Source: Zygaena filipendulae
Lineage: Eukaryota > Arthropoda > Insecta > Lepidoptera > Zygaenidae
Direction: 5' to 3'
DNA length: 64,000 bases
NCBI GenBank assembly: GCA_907165275.2
Contig: CAJRBF020000004.1
Coordinates: 682,001 to 746,000, forward strand
The translations under genes were made by a program, and so were the position numbers. Below the pieces are notes generated by a model. It was given only the letters and a program-made list of their open reading frames with translations. It was not told the DNA's origin and ran no database searches. Positions 30,435 to 39,469 of this stretch are shown here, one piece after another; positions within the stretch are counted from its first letter, which is position 1; every line of letters begins with the position of its first letter.

Positions 30435-31118
30435 ATGAATACTAATTCGGATAATGTCGAAATTATCGACCACGTGGGAGCCATCCAGTACAACATGCCA
30501 CGAGGTCTAAATCTGGATGACCTGGATGATTGTTGGCCACAATGGCAACGATTTAAAGATTCATTTCGGAATTTCATAGTAGCAGCAGGCTTTGAAAGAT
30601 TGTCTGAAACCAGAAAAGCTGCGATTTTGATTAATTGTATAGGGCACAAAGCTCAGGAACTTTATTTTAACGTGTTAAAATACGAAGAGAAGACAAAATT
30701 AGAGGAAATAATAGAAATATTCGATGAGTACTTTAAGCCGAAGCAAAACGAAGTCATTAATTGCTTCAATTTTAATAAAACGTATCAAGAAGAAGGAGAA
30801 ACATTTGACTCATTTTACACAAAATTAAGAAAACTAGTAGAAAATTGTAACTTCGGTGAGCACAAAGAAAGAATGCTTCGTGATCGAATTTTAATTGGAG
30901 TGAGGGACCGGCGCATTCAGCAGAAGCTACTGGAGGTCAAGGATTTAACTCTGGCGCACACCGTTGACGTCTGCAGGTCTGCGGAGCTCTCCAAAGAACA
31001 TGTCAAGACCTTAAACAACCCGACCAAGGAAGTGATGGCAGTCCAGTCGCAGAGCCAGTCGCGTTCACCATCCACAACTAGTAATAAAGATAAGTACAAA
31101 AAATTTAAAAAAACCTAA
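30435..31118 (+). CDS. Gypsy2 gag, capsid part
   Basis: A 227-residue frame from the ATG at 30435. It has the retrotransposon gag fold signature: DCWPQWQRFKDSFRNFIVAA, LINCIGHKAQELYFNVLKY, FNFNKTYQEEGETFDSFYTK and RDRILIGVRDRRIQQKLL. A seven-A run at about 31110 shifts the frame and ends the protein early. Without that base the frame would run on through an asparagine-rich stretch to the fold-back insertion, beyond which the zinc knuckle lies. It forms the retrotransposon particle. Confidence 0.85.
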   Translation: MNTNSDNVEIIDHVGAIQYNMPRGLNLDDLDDCWPQWQRFKDSFRNFIVAAGFERLSETRKAAILINCIGHKAQELYFNVLKYEEKTKLEEIIEIFDEYFKPKQNEVINCFNFNKTYQEEGETFDSFYTKLRKLVENCNFGEHKERMLRDRILIGVRDRRIQQKLLEVKDLTLAHTVDVCRSAELSKEHVKTLNNPTKEVMAVQSQSQSRSPSTTSNKDKYKKFKKT

Positions 31119-31746
31119 TGTAAAGAATAATAATAATAATTTTCAGAGTAACAAATTTTATAATAGGGGCATTTCACGTGAAGCGGGCAGGCCAAAACAG
31201 GTTCACACTTCCGATTTCAGTTATATTTGAGAATGTTATACCTGTACATGTTCTCAACACAGATACAAAATATTTTTAAAGTGGCGAACCTAGTTTACGA
31301 GATATCGGTCTTTGAAGATTTCAGTTACGGTGAGTTATGGACTACTTCAAATGCCATTATGCGGCTTAAAAAAGATGCAGAAAAATATTTTTGCCACTGG
31401 ATTCTATACTTTGTTATATGAATTTTTAAACCTTATAATTAAATTTTCAATATTTTTATTAAATAGCTGGAAAAAAAAGAAAATAATTTTTATTTTTTAT
31501 TTTTTACAATCTCGGCATTTTTTTATATTTTTTTTAGTATATTAGAAATAAAGCATAAATCATATTCATAATCCATGCCAAGTTTCATAATGGGCCGCGC
31601 AGTCGTTTAGGAGCTATTTGTGTTTAAAACCGAAAGGAGGCGGCGGCGGCTCCTTACTCGCGTGTAGTCAGTCACCGCTACTTACATGGTAGGTCATATA
31701 AATGGTTTTTTTTTTGTTTGATAGAGATCTTAGGGTATCTAATAAT

Positions 31747-32056
31747 GGGCATGTTGACTAATTTTTATTTTTTAGTCCGTCTTGTAGATTATTAAAAAAT
31801 ATTGGACACGTATTTTTTCTTTTTTTACGTAATCAAAAAATAACGGCGATATATTGAGTTGAAATTTCGCGTGACGTCACTATTCTGACAGTTTGTATGG
31901 CGGTTTTGTGGTTAGTGACGTCACGACCTCCTCATCCTAAACTTTAATGCGCTTTATCTCTGTATATTTTAATTTATTTAAAAAAGCAAATTTTATTTTT
32001 TTTTCTAACTGACGGATTAATTAGAATTTTGATTTTCAATAGTAGTCAACATCCCT
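31747..32056. mobile_element. MITE nested in fold-back copy 2
   Basis: About 310 bp with inverted ends GGGCATGTTGACTA and, on the right, the complement of AGGGATGTTGACTA. Comparison with copies 1 and 3, which lack it, gives a clean empty site and an AT duplication of two bases. It has no reading frame. GTGACGTCAC-type palindromic words lie near its middle. Confidence 0.85.
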
Positions 32057-32153
32057 ATTATAACAAAGAATTATAGGTAATTCATCGGTTTATTTGAAAA
32101 TCTTTACAGTTTTATGAGTGGAAGAGTCACTTGTTCGTTTGATGATGATACCG

Positions 32154-32458
32154 TCACGCGTCAGTGCTTGGAATAAAAGCGTGGAATTTTTTTGTGCCAG
32201 GTAGAGTTATTGCAGAATCAAAACGGCTCTTGAGTTTGTTTCTGTATTGATCGATTTCATTTATATCAGCATAATAAATTGCAGTGTGTGGCAATGATGC
32301 TTTTGCCCACTCATATAAACCTTTTGGTGTAATAATCGCTTTATCTGGACCTGACTGTAAACTAGCTCGTGCCGCCAAGCGTTTTATATTGCCACCATGA
32401 CCATCACAAGACCCTTTTCCGTGAGAAGTAGCATGGAAATGGATTTCTGCTTCTGTTC
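32154..32458 (-). pseudogene. Transposase C-terminus, left arm of copy 2
   Basis: The same C-terminal fragment as in copy 1 (GKGSCDGHGGNIKRLA, KAIITPKGLYEWAKASL, LPGTKKFHAFIPS), ending at 32154-32156. There is no stop between the GKG block and the C-terminus here. The N-terminal part lies in the loop in the opposite direction, so no joined gene exists. Confidence 0.8.
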
Positions 32459-32928
32459 TTAATATAAGCTCTTAATGTGCAACATCGATGAGTTGTACCG
32501 ACAGTTCAAATTAGAATACCCTGAGACAAGGGTGGGACTCACGAGATATTTGCTGAGAACTACAGCTTTGATAGATGCTTTGATAGAACTAGAGCTTTGA
32601 AGATGCTGCTCAGTTTTTCCACTGGAACAATGACCAGGCTACTCTTCTGACGTCGGTTTATTATTATCGCCAAGGACAAGATATAAAACATGGAAGTATG
32701 GTAATCATATCAGATGACTTAAAACACGATACAGCCACTTTTTTCAACTTTCAAAATATTCTGCATCAGTATCTCCAAGAAAATAACGTTATTACTAAGA
32801 AATATATCTTTATAACGGACGGCGCATCACAATATTTTAAAAATAGATTTCATTTTATAAACCTTTTCTACTTCAATCATGATTTTGGAACAGAAGCAGA
32901 AATCCATTTCCATGCTACTTCTCACTCA
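32459..32928 (+). pseudogene. Transposase middle part, loop of copy 2
   Basis: Plus-strand blocks are LYRQFKLEYPETRVGLTRY, then an insertion of about 20-40 bases relative to copy 1, HWNNDQATLLTSVYYYRQGQ, VIISDDLKHDTATFFNFQN, HQYLQENNVITKKYIFITDG, ASQYFKNRFHFINLFYFNHD and HFHATSH. The sequence stops at the GKG block because the arm is deleted. Neither this nor copy 1 has the N-terminal half. Confidence 0.8.
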
Positions 32929-33218
32929 AAATATTGTAAATTCAATTATAAGGTTTAAAAAGTCATATAACAAAGTATAGAATCCAGTGGCAAAAATATT
33001 TTTCTGCATCTTTTTTAAGCCGCATAATGGCATTTGAAGTAGTCCATAACTCACCGTAACTGAAATCTTCAAAGACCGATATCTCGTAAACTAGGTTCGC
33101 CACTTTAAAAATATTTTGTATCTGTGTTGAGAACATGTACAGGTATAACATTCTCAAATATAACTGAAATCGGAAGTGTGAACCTGTTTTGGCCTGCCCG
33201 CTTCACGTGAAATGCCCC

Positions 33219-33550
33219 ATGTGCCCCAGCGCTAGGTGTACCCGCACCTAGCTAATGCTGAGTTGGTGACCCTTTCGGCAGAGCATGCAAGAAAACTTGG
33301 GTTTTGGTTTTAGATTAAGTACTTCTTTAGTGTTTGTTTATTATTCTTGTGTGTTTTGCAGAAATAAATTTTATTCTATTCTATTCTATTCTATTCTATT
33401 CTATAATGTAAGTACCTATACCTGCATATTTTGATCGGCTGTGCTTAGGTATATAAGTATGTACCTACCTACTTAGGGCCATACCGTTACAAAATGACTA
33501 TCTTAAAAGCTTTTTGCTTCATCAATACAATCATTTATATATCTGATTCT
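33219..33550. repeat. Spacer between fold-back copies: 3' end of another repeat with (TTCTA)n tail
   Basis: This is unrelated to the fold-back family. A 150-base segment ends GCAGAAATAAATTTTA followed by a (TTCTA)n run at about 33372-33404, typical of a SINE or 5'-truncated LINE tail. The rest (33405-33550) is A/T-rich, with TAGGTA-type repeats. Confidence 0.6.
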
Positions 33551-34671
33551 ATAGCTCTAGTTCTATCAAAGCATCTATCAAAGCTGTAGTTCTCAGCAAA
33601 TATCTCGTGAGTCCCACCCTTGTCTCAGGGTATTCTAATTTGAACTGTCGGTACAACTCATCGATGTTGCACATTAAGAGCTTATATTAAGAACAGAAGC
33701 AGAAATCCATTTCCATGCTACTTCTCACGGAAAAGGGCCTTGTGATGGTCTTGGTGGCAATATAAAACGCTTGGCGACACGAGCTAGTTTACAGTCAGGT
33801 CCAGATAAAGCGATTATTACACCAAAAGGTTTATATGATTGGGCAAAAGCATCATTGCCACACACTGCAATTTATTATGCTGATATAAATGAAATCGATC
33901 AATACAGAAACAAACTCAAGAGCCGTTTTGATTCTGCAATAACTATACCTGGCACAAAAAAATTCCACGCTTTCATTCCAAGCACTGACGCGTGACGGTA
34001 TCATCATCAAACGAACAAGTGACTCTTCCACTCATACAACTGTAAAGATTTTCAAATAAACCGATGAATTACCTATAATTCTTTGTTATAATTATTAGAT
34101 ACCCTAAGATCTCTATCAAACCAAAAAAAAAACCATTTATATGACCTACCATGTAAGTAGCGGTGACTGACTACACGCGAGTAAGGAGCCGCCGCCGCCT
34201 CCTTTCGGTTTTAAACACAAATAGCTCCTAAACGACTGCGCGGCCCATTATGAAACTTGGCATAGATTATGAATATGATTTATGCTTTATTTCTAATATA
34301 CTAAAAAAAATATAAAAAAATGCCGAGATGTAAAAAATAAAAAATAAAAATTATTTTCTTTTTTTTTCAGCTATTTAATAAAAATATTGTAAATTCAATT
34401 ATAAGGTTTAAAAAGTCATATAACAAAGTATAGAATCCAGTGGCAAAAATATTTTTCTGCATCTTTTTTAAGCCGCATAATGGCATTTGAAGTAGTCCAT
34501 AACTCACCGTAACTGAAATCTTCAAAGACCGATATCTCGTAAACTAGGTTCGCCACTTTGAAAATATTTTGTATCTGTGTTGAGAACATGTACAGGTATA
34601 ACATTCTCAAATATAACTGAAATCGGAAGTGTGAACCTGTTTTGGCCTGCCCGCTTCACGTGAAATGCCCC
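33551..34671. mobile_element. Fold-back copy 3, partial
   Basis: This contains part of the loop (33551-33690, minus-strand sense) and a right arm (33691-34671, 981 bases) but no left arm. The arm is almost the same as those of copy 1. Confidence 0.85.
33691..33995 (+). pseudogene. Transposase C-terminus, right arm of copy 3
   Basis: GKGPCDGLGGNIKRLATRAS runs without a stop to the TGA at 33993-33995. In copy 1 the arginine codon after LAT is TGA, so copy 3 preserves the older state at that site. Confidence 0.8.
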
Positions 34672-35416
34672 AAAGTAAGTTGTATATGTGTCTAAAGTGT
34701 AAGACCGAGCACGGGCCAAGAAATTGTCCGGCTTATGGTAAAATTTGTAGTAGGTGTCACAAACCTAACCATTTTAGTGTGGGATGTACATTTAAAAACA
34801 ATGTGCATAACATTACTGACGTTCAGAATAGCAACAATAATAACAATTTATGACTAGTCTGCTCAATAGATCTCAATAAAAATGAGTGGACTGAGCTCTT
34901 AAGAGTCAACAACAAAAAAGTGTTGTTCAAGTGTGACACTGGTGCGCAGGTCAATGTAATTTCTTTATATAATCTTAAGAAAATTGCCGATGATGAACAA
35001 AATATTATATTATCTGAGGCAAAAACAGTAATCGAGGTCTTCGGAGGTGGGCAATTAATGCCAATTGGAAAGGTCATATTAAGAGTATTTTCAAGGAATG
35101 ATGATGACAACATTCTGTCAGAATTTCTAGTAATAAAAGAAAACGTTAGACCGATCCTAGGATTAAAATCATTAATAAAATTAAAACTATTAAATAATAA
35201 TAATATTAATATGGTCAAAACTGAAAATAAATGTAATAATAAAAGCAGGATTATTAATATGAATGCACAACTTTTTCAGGGTGTGGGTGAATTTAAAACC
35301 CATTGGTGTTACGCGTTCAGCCAGGAGTGGACCCTATAGTGAGGCCCCCGCGACGAGTGCCTAACGCACTGATGACGCGCCTAGCAGAGAAGCTGAAGTC
35401 TCTGGAGGATCACTAA
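34672..35416 (+). pseudogene. Gypsy2 gag zinc knuckle and protease, frameshifted
   Basis: The knuckles start with CLKCKTEHGPRNC and continue CSRCHKPNHFSVGC. The frame stops at about 34851, and the protease follows in another frame with LFKCDTGAQVNVIS (active DTG) and ILGLKSLIKL. A further frameshift lies near 35305, and a TAA at 35414-35416 precedes the reverse transcriptase. These lesions make Gypsy2 pol non-functional. Confidence 0.82.
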
Positions 35417-37780
35417 GTAATCGCTAAGGTCGAACACCCAACTAGTTTTGTTAGTAATCTTGTCATAATTGAAAAGAAAGACGGTTCTTTAAGAATTTGT
35501 TTAGACCCTAAAGATCTAAACAAAGTATTAATAAGGGAACATCATTTGATACCTACATTAGATGAGATAGTACCTAAATTATGTAATAAAAAATACTTTT
35601 CAGTTTTAGACCTCTCCGATGGATTTTATAATATTAAGCTCAGTGAGCAGTCAACAGACTTGTGTACATTTAATAGTCCATTCGGATGTTATAAATTTTT
35701 AAGATTACCTTTTGGTTTATCAGTAGCCCCGGAGATATTTCAAAGGTATAGTGAAAATGCCTTTGGAGATATACCTGGTGTTATCATTTATTGCGATGAT
35801 TTATTATTATGTGCCGAAACAGAAATTCAGCATGATGCAATATTAAATAAAGTATTTGAGCGTGCAAAAATTCATAATGTTCGATTTAATGAGAAAAAAT
35901 TTCAATATAAATTAAAGGAAGTAAAATATTTTGGACATATATTTTCAGAGCATGGCATGCAAATAGATCCTGAAAGGGTTAATGCCATCACCAGTATTAA
36001 AAGCCCCACTAATAAAAAATATTTACAGATATTTCTTGGAATGATAAATTACTTAAGAAAATTTATTCCTAATATGGCAAATATTGCATCACCGCTACAC
36101 CTGTTATTAAAAAAGGATGTAACATGGTCGTGGACCTCAGTACATGAAAGTGTGTTCAATAATATTAAGCAAATGATAACTGAGGCACCCATTTTACAGA
36201 ATTTTAATAGTAGACTCCCTATCGTAGTACAATGTGACGCATCAAAAGATGGATTAGGATGTTGCCTACTTCAAAACGGCAAACCTGTATGTTTTGCTTC
36301 TAGAAGTCTCACATCTTCAGAACAAAAGTTTTCACAAATTGAAAAGGAATTATTAAGTGTAGTATGGGCTACTAAAAAATTTCACTATTTTATCTATGGT
36401 CAGAAGTGTAAAGTTTTAAATGATCACAAACCATTGGAAAGTCTCTTAAAGAAACATATTCATGATGTGCCATCGCCCAGACTACAAAGATTAAAATTAA
36501 AATTATTAAAATATGATATTGAGTTTACATATTTAAAAGGAAAATTAATGTTCATAGCTGACTTACTTTCTCGCTCTTCCTTGAATGTTAAAGATACAGA
36601 TGACTCGTATATGTATGAAGTTATTCACTGCGTAGGTCTCGCTCATTACTTGCAGTGTACAGAGGAGCAGAAAAGTGAGTTAATATTAAAAACTTCACAG
36701 GACAATGAGTTATTAAAACTCATACAGCTGACTATTAATGGTTGGCCGGACACTATAAAAGGTGTCCCTGATGATTTAAAATATTATTATAAATTTAGAG
36801 CTGATATAACCACAGATGAGGGTTTAGTATTTTTAAAATCTAGATTAATAATACCCAAGTCGTTAAGGATGTCTATAATGAATAAACTTCATGAAGGTCA
36901 TTTAGGTATGTCTAAAATGAAGCAACTGGCAAGAACTCTCTATTACTGGCCTAAAATTGATGATCACATAGAAAATTACTTAAGAAAATGCTTTGTATGT
37001 CAAACATATCAAAATAATAATATTAAAGAGCCGTTGTTGCCTCATGATATACCTGATTTACCTTTTTCTAAATTAGGAATTGACATCATGGAATATAGAA
37101 ATAAAAACTACTTAGTAATTGTGGATTATTTTTCAAAATGGGTTGATATTAAATTAATGCATAATAAGAGTGCTGCTTGTGTAATAAACTGTTTAATAGA
37201 TGTTTTTTCAAATTTTGAAATTCCAAGTGAAATTGTATCAGACCATGTGCCTTTTGAATCAAGGGAATGTAAAAAATTTGCCTCTGAGTTAGGATTTAAG
37301 TTTACCTTCTCGAGTCCAAGATATTCACAGTCAAATGGCATGGCAGAACGGGCTGTACAATTAAGTAAGAAAATATTAACTAAATGCTTTGAAGACAAGA
37401 CTGATTTTAGGTTAGCATTGCTTCAATACAGATCTTCGCCTGTCTCTGGTACAGATTTTTCACCAGCTCAACTATTAATGAATAGAAATTTAAAAACGAA
37501 ATTGCTAGTTCCATATCAGTATTTAAAACTACAGCTAAATATTAATACTCAGTCACAATTTAATAAGATTGTAAATCGTAACTTAATTAATTATAATAAA
37601 AGAACTAGACATAGGAAAGGGTTTGCAATTGGTCAAAACATTTGGTTTAAAAAAGATGTACATAAAAATGTATGGCGTGAAGGTAAAATTATTAAATATA
37701 ATGGCTATAGATCTTATAACATATTAGATAAGAATAATGATTTGTACGAAAGAACCTCTTTCTATATTCGACTAGCGTGA
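35417..37780 (+). pseudogene. Gypsy2 pol: reverse transcriptase, RNase H, integrase
   Basis: This frame is open from 35417 to the stop at 37778-37780. Reverse transcriptase has LVIIEKKDGSLRICLDPKDL, YFSVLDLSDGFYNIKL, FGLSVAPEIFQRY and the catalytic box IIYCDDLLLCA (YCDD, where YLDD or YIDD is more usual). RNase H has VVQCDASKDGLGCCLL and LNDHKPLESLL. Integrase has a zinc domain with HEGHLGMSKMKQLARTLYYW, then LGIDIMEYRNKN, EIVSDHVPFES (the usual SDNGP is altered but the aspartate is kept) and SQSNGMAERAVQLSKK. No chromodomain or envelope follows. Confidence 0.92.
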
Positions 37781-38119
37781 CTTGATGATTCCTCAGAGAT
37801 GCTTACTCTACCTCACTGCTGGCTGAATGAATAACTTTAATGTATAATTTCAATGTATACATTTTTTTAAAGTTCTCCTTAAGAGGGGATGACGAGTTAA
37901 AGAATTAAGATTTTATATCTTTGTGTTAAAAAATTAAGATTATATTTTGTTTTGTTAAAGAATTAAGATTTTATTTTGTTTGGTAAATACTCAAGTTCAT
38001 AGAACATAAAACTAATTCTTGTAACAGAGATTAGGTTCCTAAAGTTAGAAAAAATGTAATAGAATGCTTATCTGTGTAAATTAAATATATTAAGAAAAAT
38101 TCTTTGTAAAGGGGGATGA
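37781..38119 (+). other. Gypsy2 3' non-coding region and polypurine tract
   Basis: This has three near-repeats of AGAATTAAGATTTTAT-type sequence at about 37900-37980. The polypurine tract AAAGGGGGATGA is at 38108-38119, next to the LTR. Confidence 0.75.
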
Positions 38120-38326
38120 TGTATTGGAACGCAGTTCAATTATACTGTACCTAATAAAACCATAGTGTGTGATCTGTGGTAACACTATTATTTGTGACTT
38201 GCATATTAGACGGACACACACCTCGCACTACGTGTTACCTAAATTTGTACTAATTATTAATAACTATCAAAGTAAGAAATAAACACCTCCAGACCTCAAG
38301 CCGTCTTTCAATCATTGAACAATACA
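38120..38326 (+). repeat. Gypsy2 3' LTR
   Basis: This is 207 bp, lacking the 14 bases present in the 5' LTR. It ends CAATACA and is followed by the GGTTA duplication and the resumed Polinton sequence. Confidence 0.93.
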
Positions 38327-38381
38327 GGTTACTCGCGCAGAACTGATAGTTTTTGATTTTCGAGGCACGTATTTATTGTAA

Positions 38382-39068
38382 TCAATCATTATTTTTACTA
38401 ATGTTTCTCAAATGCAAAAAAAGTTGCACTTCTTCACCACGTAAATTGACTAAGTTATTATTTATGTCCAAAAATCTAATATGGATGCAGTTGATATTAC
38501 TTTGATTGATTCGGAAATATATCGCGTTTTTAGGGGCTTCGATGATTCTATATCCAGGCGGCACGTTAGGTGCAAATTCGTAAACAATATGGCTTGGTTC
38601 ACCATTTATATATGATCCACTCACTATATCACATTCGACTCTCACCACGGTCGTAGGCAAAATGTTCACTGGCAGATGTGAAACATGCCATTTATTTGCT
38701 TTCAGAAACTTATTTCCATAGCCCAGCAAATTTCCTAGAGAATCTGTCTTGGTAAAATCAATATCTTTGGTGCAGTGTATGGATATTTTTAATGTGTTGT
38801 TATTACAGTGAAGTTGAAATGTTGCGTCTTTTATTTCTGATTTTATATAGTCACTGATATCTTGCAATTCATAGGCTCCTTCCGGTAGAGTAATTACTTC
38901 ATTAGTACCATAGTAAAATTTATTATTTCTATAGTCAATATTTGGAATTGAATTAAATGTAGATAAATATAACAGAGCACACTCATATTCTCCATTAAGT
39001 TGTAGGGTGGGAGAGTAATAAGTAGTTAAAATTGATGAGTTTCCCGTAATTGATAGTGTTAAAGACAT
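38382..39068 (-). CDS. Penton-like minor capsid protein
   Basis: A 228-residue frame from the ATG at 39068. Its position between protease and hexon, and the sequence (YYSPTLQLNGEYECALLYLS, EGAYELQDISDYIKSE, LGYGNKFLKANKWHVSHLP, EAPKNAIYFRINQSNI), match the single jelly-roll penton of Polintons. It would form the five-fold vertex. The frame is intact. Assignment rests on gene order and on block resemblance. Confidence 0.75.
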   Translation of the reverse strand: MSLTLSITGNSSILTTYYSPTLQLNGEYECALLYLSTFNSIPNIDYRNNKFYYGTNEVITLPEGAYELQDISDYIKSEIKDATFQLHCNNNTLKISIHCTKDIDFTKTDSLGNLLGYGNKFLKANKWHVSHLPVNILPTTVVRVECDIVSGSYINGEPSHIVYEFAPNVPPGYRIIEAPKNAIYFRINQSNINCIHIRFLDINNNLVNLRGEEVQLFLHLRNISKNND

Positions 39069-39104
39069 TTTGCAAATGACATGACTAAAACAAAATTTAA
39101 TGTT

Positions 39105-39449
39105 TTATACTTTTTTATTCCAAAATTTCCATAAATATTTTAAACATAAATGACCACAATTAACAGTGTTAAATTTTTGGTATCTTGTATAATTATAAAA
39201 AATGTTCATATTTTTTAAATACTTCACTAATTCAAATGGCGGTTTCAAATCACCATAACTATCAAAGTATTCACAATAATTATTTCGTTTTGCATATGCT
39301 ACCCAATGTGTTCCCTCATTCTTCGAATCATCTAGGTTAACAATACCACATTCAATCTTCCTCGGACTTCTGGGTAATTCATCTTTCATGTAAACACCTC
39401 GGAAATGCGGAATATTTGCAGCGTACTTCAAAATGTCTACATTTGTCAA
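39105..39449 (-). CDS. Adenain-like capsid maturation protease
   Basis: A cysteine protease of the adenovirus type. The catalytic pattern is visible: histidine 48 in EGTHWVAYAK, aspartate 63 in EYFDSYGD, glutamine 91, and cysteine 98 in TVNCGHLCLKYLW. NIPHFRGVYMKDELPRSPRK is the conserved N-terminal block. Counting starts at a TTG (39449). The first in-frame ATG is residue 21, which would delete the N-terminal part of that block, so the natural start is unclear. The frame is open upstream into the end of the PLA2 gene. It would cleave capsid precursors. Confidence 0.85.
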   Translation of the reverse strand: MTNVDILKYAANIPHFRGVYMKDELPRSPRKIECGIVNLDDSKNEGTHWVAYAKRNNYCEYFDSYGDLKPPFELVKYLKNMNIFYNYTRYQKFNTVNCGHLCLKYLWKFWNKKV

Positions 39450-39469
39450 AGCACGATTAGGTAGCGTAG

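Larger units (their letters stand above)
31166..33218. mobile_element. Fold-back copy 2
   Basis: The left arm (31166-32458) contains a nested MITE at 31747-32056. The loop (32459 to about 32927) is inverted relative to copy 1, so its transposase part reads on the plus strand. The right arm is reduced to its outer 290 bases. The junction of arm and loop, TTCTGTT against CTTAATATAAGC, is the same as in copy 1. Confidence 0.85.
31166..34671. mobile_element. Composite fold-back insertion (copies 2 and 3) in Gypsy2 gag
   Basis: The block begins GGGGCATTTCACGTGAAG at 31166 and ends in the inverse at 34671, but it holds a second right end at 33218 and non-family sequence at 33219-33550. Flanks (AATA on the left, AAAG on the right, ATGT after the internal end) do not form a duplication. 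A simple insertion therefore cannot explain it. Recombination between two copies, or one copy landing beside another, is likely. It splits the Gypsy2 gag ahead of its zinc knuckle. Confidence 0.85.
30074..38326 (+). mobile_element. Gypsy2, complete but degenerate Ty3/Gypsy retrotransposon with a nested fold-back composite
   Basis: Direct LTRs (30074-30294 and 38120-38326), TG...CA ends and the target duplication GGTTA (30069-30073 and 38327-38331) define it. Between them are a primer binding site, gag, a composite fold-back insertion (31166-34671), the gag zinc knuckle with protease, reverse transcriptase, RNase H and integrase, and a polypurine tract. It is inserted in the Polinton penton-hexon interval in the opposite orientation. 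LTRs differ by a 14-base indel and a couple of substitutions, so it is older than Gypsy1. Frameshifts and a stop lie in the zinc-knuckle to reverse transcriptase zone. Confidence 0.94.

Noticed and set aside
34522..34719. A 65-codon minus-strand frame at the Gypsy2 fold-back junction.
   Set aside because: It spans the end of a fold-back arm and host gag sequence in the antisense direction.
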